NCBI GenBank assembly: GCA_012274445.1
Contig: JAAROD010000015.1
Span: forward strand, 2,976,001-3,040,000
DNA from: Sclerotiophoma versabilis
Taxonomy: Eukaryota > Ascomycota > Dothideomycetes > Pleosporales > Didymellaceae
DNA: 64,000 bases
Direction of reading: 5' to 3'
The notes below the pieces were generated by a model. The model saw nothing but the letters and a program-made list of their open reading frames with translations, ran no database searches and was not told where the DNA came from. Shown piece by piece: positions 57,526 to 64,000 of this stretch. Numbering within the stretch: the stretch's first letter is position 1; every line of letters begins with the position of its first letter. The position numbers were made by a program, and so were the translations under genes.

Positions 57526-57676
57526 CTGTTGTGTTGGAGATGACTGACGGAGCGTGCAGGGAGTGGTGGTGGAGTCGGTCTTCGAAGAAATGTCTCGCAC
57601 GGACGGCAGAAGTTCACGAATCCTGAGCCCTCCGCAACACCTCCGCGACGCCATCCCCAGCACACCACAGCCCGCC
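57526..57676. promoter_or_regulatory. Shared 151-bp promoter of two mitoribosomal protein genes
   Basis: The start codons of mL38 (minus) and uL4m (plus) are only 151 bp apart. The same short segment must therefore drive both transcripts and carry both 5'-UTRs, which gives a simple route to equal expression of two subunits of the same particle. Confidence 0.75.
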
Positions 57677-59422
57677 ATGGCGACCACAAGGATATCGGTG
57701 CCGCTGCGGGGCGTCTCACAGCAATTGAGCCGGCTGTCGATACGGCAGGCCGCTCTCCCCGCCCGCTGCACAGTCCGTTGCGCCCTCACAACGCCCCCAT
57801 GCGCCGTTCTAACAGCTACGTAGAAACCAATCACATCCTCTTTCGCCCGCCCAATCACCACATCGGCCGCCTCAAGAGCCGCGGTCTCCCCTCTCACTAC
57901 ACCCGCCGACAGTTTTGTACCCGTCAAGCCGCTCGAAGAGCAGACAGTGCTCGCGACTATCCACCGGTTTCCTTCCCTCGAGCCGCTCCGATTCGAGACA
58001 TTCCCGGCCAACCACCTGTACCTTCCCACAAGAAAGGACATTCTCCACCGCGCCGTCATCTATGAGGGTGATATGACACGATTGGGTACCGCCTCGACGA
58101 AGAACAGATACGAGGTGCGAGGTTCGGCGAAGAAGATGCGCCCGCAAAAGGGTTCCGGTCGCGCACGTGTCGGAGACGTCAAGTCGCCCACCATCAGATC
58201 TGGCGGTGTTTCTCACGGACCAAGGCCCCGCGACTTCTCTACCGAGCTCCAGAAGAAGGTCTACGACTTGGCATGGAGGACAGCGCTTTCGTACCGCTTC
58301 CGCAGGGGCGAGCTGATCATTGTAGACAACGCCATGGAGATTGAGAGTCCGTCAACACGGCTGTTGGACCATATCTTGAAGTACCAGGCAAAGCAAAGGG
58401 GTGGGAAGGGCAGGAGTCTGTTGGTCACACTCGAGGAGCGACCTATGCTCGAGATGGCGCTAGAAGAGCTGGAATCTGGCGACACGACTCTTCTCTGGGA
58501 CGAAGTCGATGTCAAGAACCTGCTCGAAGGCTCACGCGTTCTTATCGAGCGCGCCGCTCTCAACAACATTCTCCTTTCCCACCAGGAGGACCTCACACAC
58601 AGAGCCATCCAGCCCTGGCACAAGAGCCTCGTCCGCTCCTCGCCAGCAGAGGATCTCGAATCAACCATCGGCTGGGCTGAATTCCGCGGCCTCATGCTCA
58701 CCGATCCAGCAGAAATGGACGCCGCCCGCGCCGACGCGTACGAGAGCGTAGCATCAACCCGCTACGCCTATGCCGAGACGCTTCCTGAGGGCCCCAAGCG
58801 CTCCGAACTCTTGATCTCAGCATACAACCTCCTCGCCGAGGCCAAGCAGTACCAGTTCGCCCAGCGCACCGGCATGCCTTTCGCAGACTACACGCGCATT
58901 CAGAACCGACGCAACGCAACATCGCACTTCCCGCGCATCCAGGCCCTAGACTACCAGATCACGACCAAGTCCCAGCTCGGCGGCACAGCAGAGGAGACGA
59001 GCCGCGCGGCTGCTGAGCAGCACTACGTCGAAGTGCGCGAGCTGGAAGTGGAGAAGCAGGACATCATCTACGAAGCCGCGCTTCTCGCAGCCCAGGTCCA
59101 GGAGCACCTCGCCGAAGCACACAATCTGGCCGGCGACGTAGCAGCCGCAGAGGTCGCTCTGGCGCGCGCCAGCGTCCAGCGCACCAACGTCGATACGCAC
59201 GAGCTGGAGCAGCTGTCCGCTAGAGTGGAGCTTGCGAAGCAGAGGAAGAGCCTCGCGCACGTCAAGGGCAACTGGAAGGCGCAGCAGGAGGCGCAGGAGC
59301 AAATCACCCTGGCCAACCAGGCGCTTGAGACGGCCATGGCGGAGCAGGAGGCACTGAGTGAGATTGAGGGGGTAGACGAGGCGGCGTCGGAGCCCGAGCA
59401 GATTAGCCAGGAAAAGAGGTAG
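57677..59422 (+). CDS. Mitochondrial large-subunit ribosomal protein uL4m (Yml6)
   Basis: Exons 57677-57819 and 57913-59422 give 550 residues. The first exon codes a presequence (MATTRISVPLRGVSQQLSRLS...) and ends at a GTAGAA donor. Splicing over 93 nt to a GCCGACAG acceptor skips an in-frame TAG at 57821 and reads TFVPVKPLEEQTVL. The uL4 core follows: TIHRFPSLEPLRFETFPANH, RAVIYEGDMTRLGTASTKNR, KMRPQKGSGRARVGD, GPRPRDFSTELQKK and LIIVDN. uL4 lines the exit tunnel of the ribosome. Beyond the ~300-residue core is a ~250-residue C-terminal extension rich in Glu, Ala and Gln (TPR-like or coiled-coil helices, QYQFAQRTGMPFADYTRIQN ... ALSEIEGVDEAASEPEQ), longer than in bacterial L4. Confidence 0.87.
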
Positions 59423-59854
59423 TGCGGAAAGGTAGGACTTGATGGGTTGTATTATTGTACATTGTATGTCTGTAGTAGACGGTCTTTGTAGCTGAGTGTA
59501 TGATACCGAGCTACTAGGTGGCTTTATTTTTTTTGCTTCAACGCTGGCTTGTCGTCGTTTTTGATATATGGTGATGAATGGTTCACTGCAAGGGGAAACA
59601 ACGTCATGGCGGTAAGAACGAACATGACTTGTCAGACTTCTACTCTTCTCGTTCCGGCCTCTATCTACCTATCCCGTTGCCTGCTTGTGCTTTACCGCGT
59701 TGCATCCTGCTTGCATGCACGGCACCATTCGCATCAAAGGTAAGGATGGCCAACTTTGCGCTCCTCGGCTTATCTATATGCGCCCGAACGCCGGTCATGC
59801 TCTTGTTTGGAGTCGTATCGTAAGTCATCATACCCATCTCGTAAGCTCTGGAGC
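59423..59854. other. Intergenic region between convergent genes
   Basis: About 430 bases, 3' flanks of uL4m and CSN5. No gene is supported. Confidence 0.4.
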
Positions 59855-61011
59855 TCAGCTCTTCATCTCGACCTCCTGGCTCTCCGTCGCCGCGTGTGCG
59901 CCAGTATTGAAGTTGAACACCTGATCCTTGACCTTCGCAGCAAGCAAACCCATCTCCTCCTCCCTGGCAATCTTGCTCCCCGCCGCGCCCAGCTTCGGCA
60001 ACGGGTCCTTCTTGCTCTCGCTCAAAAACGCCGTAGGAGTGCCCTTGAATCGCTTGCTGCCTGCCTCCTGCTGCATCTTCCTTGCCAGATCACTGATCTG
60101 CTTGGTTCCGTACTCGCGGTTGGTCATCAGGGGTGACGACGAGAGGGTCTGCACCCAGTACTTGTTCCACAGAGCCTCGAGCAGCTTAGCGTCCAAGGTG
60201 GATTTGTAATGCGAGACTTCGAGGGGGTAGTAGTGGTTTGCATGTGCGCCAAAGTCTTCGATCTTGCCGAGCGGAATGGTCTGGAAGCCGTCGCTTTCCA
60301 CGCCGGCGCCGCCGTTCTTCATGGTCGCGCCCTTCTCTTTGTCCTGCACGTAGCTGTCAGGGAAGGTGCGGAAGCCGCCGATTTCGACCTTGCCTGCGGA
60401 CACGGTGCGGTCGGGGTCGATGACGATGGCACAGAAGGGGTCGGAGAACTGCTGTTGCGTCTTCTGAGTATTGACGTCGATGCCGGAGAGCCAGCAGCCG
60501 TAGCCGGGATGGCTATGGTACCAGCCTACGGCGTTGTCGAGCTGACCCTGGTCTCGCGCGCGCTGGAGGAACTCGACCATGTACTCGTTTGCTTCGTCTT
60601 GGGCGTTGACGCGCGTCTCGGTGCCTTCGACGGGCAGGCGGAAGGCGTCGGTGACGACGAATGTGTGTGCCTCGATCTTGCCCATCATCAGGCCCATGAC
60701 TTCGAGCGAGCCGCCGGAGCGGGCGTGCATGACCATCTTCAGCAGCGCCACTGCGGAGATGCGGACAGAGGTGAAGTAGTGGGGGTCGGTGCGCCATGGG
60801 TGTGCGTTGTCCAGCGCCTTCTGGGCTGAGGCGGAGTATGAGTAAAGGGCATCTTTGGTGGGGTCGACGAGCTGCACCGAGTTCTCGAGCTCTGGTGTTT
60901 TGTTAGAAGCTGGAGCATGACGGCACGCAATGTGGGGGACGATGAATGGTGGAAGAGATGTGCAAAGCAATGAATGCAAGCCTTACCCCAAGTTCTCAGT
61001 GCGGTCCCCAT
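59855..61011 (-). CDS. csn5: COP9 signalosome subunit 5 (JAMM deneddylase)
   Basis: A 25-nt first exon (61011-60987, MGTALRTW) and exon 60891-59855, separated by a 95-nt intron (GTAAGG...CACCAG), give 353 residues. The junction reads LRTWELENSVQLVDP, the conserved CSN5 start. The JAMM/MPN+ site is complete: Glu in LEVMGLMMGK, HSHPGYGCWLSGID with two His, Ser and Asp, and NAVGWYHSHP context. The helical C-terminal region (YYPLEVSHYKSTLDAKLLEALWNKYWVQTLS) matches the family. CSN5 removes NEDD8 from cullins as the catalytic subunit of the signalosome in the nucleus and cytosol. The gene is intact. Confidence 0.94.
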
Positions 61012-61226
61012 GGTTGGCAGTTGTGAAGGACACGCACGGCGGGAATGTTGTGGAGGTTGATGTCAAGGCGGAAGTCCGCTGAAGGTGGGGAGCTTGAGCT
61101 ATGGTGGCGCTAGGGCTGCAGGCTACAGTGAACAAGCATCAACACACATGTCAGCCGGGGACGAAAGTGAACAGTACAAAGACACATGACGGCGGTCTCC
61201 TGCTACTGGAAAATCATACTATCCAT

Positions 61227-61916
61227 CTAGCTCTTCGTCTGCTCCTCCCACCCCATCTGCAGATTCATCCTGCTCGCCTCCGCCTCCATCTTGCTCACCC
61301 ACCGCCGCGTCAGCTCCTCGTTCTCCTTCTTCAGCCTCTCCTTCTCCTGCTCTGCCATGTTAAGCTGCAAATTCAGTGCGACCATCTCATCCTGAATCTC
61401 CTCCACGAACCGGCCCTTGCCCTTCAGCTCCTCCTGTTTGTCCTTGCCCCGCCGCTCGAGATGGGCTCTGTGCTTCTCGAGCTGGGCTATGCGCTGCCTT
61501 TGTTGTGTGTCCGAGGCCTGGAGTGCTGCGAGGGCCGTGTTGAGCGTGCCGACCTCGGCCTCGAGGCTGGCGCGGGTCTTCTGGGTGGCTGCTAATTCGG
61601 AGCGCAGCTGGGCGAGTGCCGCGGGTGATGCAGTGTCTTGCGGTGCGGGCGAGCTCTTGCCCTTGGCTGTGGCAGCCTTGATAGTCCTGGTGGAGTCGCC
61701 GGCGGTAGGCTTGTGTTCGTCTGTTGATGTCGATGCATGCTGGAGTGTCTGTGCTGCCATGCGGTCTGCAAGCTTGGTGTCTACGTCCGCTCAGTTCCAA
61801 GTCATCCCGTGGAGAACGTGAAGCTGCCTACAGGCGTTGGTGTATACCTCGTGCGCCCGTTCGCGCGTGTCGCGGGCGTCCAGCGCAGACAGGTACTCGG
61901 CGAGTGGGTTGCTCAT
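61227..61916 (-). CDS. atg16: Autophagy protein Atg16
   Basis: ATG 61916; exons 61916-61832 and 61780-61227 (intron 51 nt, GTAGGC...ACGTAG) give 212 residues. The N-terminus MSNPLAEYLSALDARDTRE and NAYTKLADRMA form the Atg5-binding helix typical of fungal Atg16, and the rest is a long coiled coil (LAQLRSELAATQKTRASLEAEVG ... QDEMVALNLQLNMAEQEKERLKKENEELTRRWVSKMEAEA). Atg16 dimerises and brings the Atg12-Atg5 conjugate to the phagophore for Atg8 lipidation. It lacks the WD40 part of animal ATG16L, as fungi do. It is divergently arranged with the IF3 gene 337 bp away. Confidence 0.85.
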
Positions 61917-62253
61917 GGCGGCAAGTGCAGCAGAGTCGTCTCTCGTTGTGAGTGCAGCTGTACTTGCAGCCTCATGGTGGTGACAAGGTCATCAACGTGC
62001 AGGCTGCAGGTGTCGCGGAAACGAAACAAGCATGTCAGCGGGGTGGATGGTTCGGTGAGCTTCAAGCTCCGATTCGCTGACGTCTGTGCTTGTGCTCGAA
62101 AAGCCTCAGTGCATGTCGCATGCCCTACTCGAAGCTTCTCCTGCCATCATACGCAAACCACATTCAACACCTGCCACTGCTTCCTCTACTCACCACCCTG
62201 CCATCTGTCTCGCGACCGTCAGCCTCCCATTCACCACGCCCTGACCACACACC
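61917..62253. promoter_or_regulatory. Shared promoter region of atg16 and mitochondrial IF3
   Basis: A 337-bp segment between divergent starts at 61916 (minus) and 62254 (plus). The right half is CT-rich directly before the IF3 ATG. No specific motif is recognised. Confidence 0.6.
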
Positions 62254-63054
62254 ATGCCACCAACCCACCACATATCCAGCACCTCCCGCGCTCTCTACCG
62301 CGTCTTCGTCCTCCCCACCCTGCGCACTACATCCAATGGGATTCCCATCCAGTTTGCACCCGCCTTCGCGCCGACCTACGGTCCGCCCTCAATCCCCGTA
62401 AGCGCCAACCCCCTCAACCAGCACCAAGTCAGGAACAAAAGTTACGCAAAGAAGGACACGCGCCGGCACGCGCTATCTGACTACTACACCATCGACAACG
62501 CCATCACAGCGCCGCGAGTGAACTTCGTGGATGCAGACGGAAAGTTCTTCGAGGATGTGGCGACGCTGGATGCGCTGAACAGCTTCAACAAGGTCACCCA
62601 TCACCTGGTGCAGGTCACGCCAGGGAAGGTCGACGAGTTTGGCGTCCAGGACCCTAATCATCCACCCGTGTGCCGCGTCGTCTCGAAGATCGATCTCCGC
62701 GCCCAGCACGAGCGCAAAGTCGAAGCCGCCCGCAAACAAGCCAAGGGCATCACGGGCCCGCCGCAGAAGAACCTGGAACTGAACTGGGCGATTGGAGGCG
62801 GGGATCTGAAGCACAGGCTGAACAAGCTGCAGGAGTTTTTGCTGGAAGGTAGGAGAGTTGAAGTGCTCTTAGGCCCGAAGAAGAAGGGGAGGAAGGCGAC
62901 GCCCGAGGAGGCGGATGCTGTGCACAAAGCTGTTATGAGTGCGGCGGAGGAGTGTAAAGGCGCGAAGGAGATCAAGAGGGAGGGGACTGTCGGTGCAGTG
63001 CTGACCGTTATATTTGAGGGGAAGAAGGTCGAGGAAAAGAAGAGTGGTGAGTGA
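62254..63054 (+). CDS. Mitochondrial translation initiation factor IF-3 (Aim23-like)
   Basis: ATG 62254 to TGA 63054, single exon, 266 residues. A presequence with Arg/Ser/Thr (MPPTHHISSTSRALYRVFVL) is followed by the linker VRNKSYAKKDTRRHALSDYY. The IF3 N-domain region is next (ITAPRVNFVDADGKFFEDVATLDAL, HHLVQVTPG, CRVVSKIDLRAQHERKVEAAR), then the C-domain (NLELNWAIGGGDLKHRLNKL, FLLEGRRVEVLLGPKKKGRK) with the KELELNWAI/D.DH-like element. Aim23 homologues bind the mitochondrial small subunit and prevent premature joining of subunits. With mL38 and uL4m it makes three mitochondrial translation genes within 7 kb. Confidence 0.88.
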   Translation: MPPTHHISSTSRALYRVFVLPTLRTTSNGIPIQFAPAFAPTYGPPSIPVSANPLNQHQVRNKSYAKKDTRRHALSDYYTIDNAITAPRVNFVDADGKFFEDVATLDALNSFNKVTHHLVQVTPGKVDEFGVQDPNHPPVCRVVSKIDLRAQHERKVEAARKQAKGITGPPQKNLELNWAIGGGDLKHRLNKLQEFLLEGRRVEVLLGPKKKGRKATPEEADAVHKAVMSAAEECKGAKEIKREGTVGAVLTVIFEGKKVEEKKSGE

Positions 63055-63467
63055 GATGCAACCCAAAGGTGACTGGTTTCATGCCATGAAAAAAGAAGAC
63101 CAGGGTACAGTCGCCAGCCTCGAGCTCACCGCGTAATACGCATCGCCGAGTCGCGGGAAGGAAATCGCAAACGTAAAGCGAAGCCAAAGAGCGTCGACGC
63201 TTCGTAGTTTTGCAGGCCTGAGCCGGTCCACTGTACTAAATTGTAAACTATGTACCACCACACATCAGGCTACATATTGTAGCAAAAAGCTTCATTGCTC
63301 TCTTCATCTTCTGCGAATCCGAAACTCATGCTCGTGCGATTACTTCCTGCCTAGATCTATGTCGTCAAGATCTTGCTTTATCCATGCCCGTAGAAGAAGG
63401 ATAACCACCACCAACGCCAAACCATGCAAGTCATATATCGCTCACAAGCCGCTTCTCATCATGCATT
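63055..63467. other. Intergenic region between convergent genes
   Basis: About 410 bases of 3' flank. No feature is seen. Confidence 0.4.
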
Positions 63468-64000
63468 TTACTGCGTCGCGCACTGCGGACCGCCCTCTTC
63501 CTCTTCGTCTTCCCACTCAGCACCGCCTGCTCGTGGGTCTCCTGACCCGGCGCCGAACTCTTCCATGTCGGCCTCGAACTCGACTTCCACCTCCTCAACT
63601 TCTTCATGTTTTTCGTCTGATGGCTTCGTCGGTGGCAGCGCATCCTTGACCTTCTGCAACGCCGCATCGTTCTTAAGCCAGCCGTCTTCAGGGAACTCAA
63701 TATCAACCTGGAGATACAAGTCACCTTTCGCGTCACTACGCTTGATCGGCATACCCTCGCCAGGGACTTTGAGGACCTGACCCGGTCGCAGAACCTTGCC
63801 GTTCGGTTGCTGGATGTTGAGCTTGATGCCCCTGCCGTCCAAGTGTGTCAGAACCACCCTGTTGAAGCCTGTCAGAGCCTCAGCAAGCGAGATCTTCATA
63901 ATCGCGCGCAGGTCTGCACCAGCGCGCTCAAATGTCTCATGCTCGGCCTCTTCCAGGGTGAAGATGATGTCGCCAGGCTCCTGGTCTGGCAGCTGATCGG
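63468..64000 (-). CDS. DnaJ-type (Ydj1/Xdj1-like) Hsp40 co-chaperone, C-terminal part
   Basis: The frame is open from the right edge (first full codon 63998) to TAA at 63468, about 176 residues. It reads DQLPDQEPGDIIFTLEEAEH, then FERAGADLRAIMKISLAEAL, LDGRGIKLNI and VLRPGQVLKVPGEGMPIKR, which are the second beta-barrel and dimerisation parts of class-A DnaJ proteins. An acidic tail (EEVEEVEVEFEADMEEF ... EWEDEEEEGG) follows, ending PQCATQ. CATQ is a CaaX box; class-A J-proteins such as Ydj1 end in a farnesylated CASQ. The J domain, Gly-rich region and zinc fingers lie outside the window. The strongly acidic tail suggests the Xdj1-like branch rather than the major Ydj1/Mas5; this is inference. 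Confidence 0.88.
   Translation of the reverse strand, partial: DQLPDQEPGDIIFTLEEAEHETFERAGADLRAIMKISLAEALTGFNRVVLTHLDGRGIKLNIQQPNGKVLRPGQVLKVPGEGMPIKRSDAKGDLYLQVDIEFPEDGWLKNDAALQKVKDALPPTKPSDEKHEEVEEVEVEFEADMEEFGAGSGDPRAGGAEWEDEEEEGGPQCATQ

Noticed and set aside
57526..58059. A 178-codon upstream extension of the mL38 frame
   Set aside because: It lies over the first exon and presequence of the divergent uL4m gene and resembles antisense of it, while ATG 57525 gives a normal presequence.
1..64000. CRISPR arrays, operons, bacterial ribosome-binding sites, tRNA or rRNA genes
   Set aside because: The window is eukaryotic. I saw no regular spacer arrays and no convincing tRNA B-box with paired arms; a tRNA scan would be needed to exclude a missed one.

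Overview
The window is nuclear DNA of a filamentous ascomycete. Genes carry short introns (about 47-95 nt, GT-AG, often with CTAAC/CTGAC-like branch sites), intergenic spaces are a few hundred bases to 4 kb, and the proteins are typical of Pezizomycotina: an AA9 lytic polysaccharide monooxygenase (LPMO) with CBM1, a fungal hybrid histidine kinase, a siderophore-type MFS carrier, GPI-anchored and small cysteine-rich secreted proteins. A plant-associated Dothideomycete is my inference; nothing in the window proves the species. All coding models below were spliced by eye; in most cases I checked the exon sum for divisibility by three.

Layout. 0-6.6 kb: the start of an unidentified gene at the left edge, the mRNA-export helicase Dbp5, a glutathione-peroxidase-like thiol peroxidase, and a C2H2 zinc-finger regulator. 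6.6-10.8 kb: a 4-kb gene-poor stretch. 10.8-16.7 kb: a small Ser/Arg-rich protein, the ER SNARE Use1, an Smr-domain protein ending in a CaaX-like box, and an unknown disordered protein. 18.5-25.8 kb: a secreted GH31 alpha-glucosidase and a large multi-sensor hybrid histidine kinase. 26.1-28.4 kb: a 74-residue, 10-cysteine secreted protein and an intact AA9-CBM1 LPMO. 30-35.5 kb: a cluster of dead genes (GH12 endoglucanase, tannase/feruloyl esterase, hemerythrin-like HHE protein). The last is split by a 590-bp non-autonomous hAT-type transposon with perfect 17-bp terminal inverted repeats and a perfect 8-bp target duplication.

35.9-45.2 kb: two unknown genes on the minus strand (possibly one), an unknown single-exon gene, the U-box/cyclophilin Cyp8, a GPI-anchored six-Cys protein and an alpha/beta-hydrolase. 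46.7-55.6 kb: a secreted type-B carboxylesterase, a class-I glutamine amidotransferase, a siderophore-transporter-like MFS protein and an unknown coiled-coil protein. 56.1-64 kb: a compact housekeeping block holding mitoribosomal mL38 and uL4m on a shared 151-bp promoter, CSN5, Atg16 and mitochondrial IF3 (Aim23) on another shared promoter, and the C-terminal half of a DnaJ chaperone running off the right edge.

The housekeeping genes show no operon logic. Two functional themes recur: plant-biomass attack (AA9, GH31, carboxylesterase, plus dead GH12 and tannase genes) and mitochondrial gene expression (mL38, uL4m, IF3). The observations most worth following are the transposon-split HHE gene, the 10-Cys secreted protein, the possible second mitochondrial start of the thiol peroxidase, and the CaaX box on the Smr protein.
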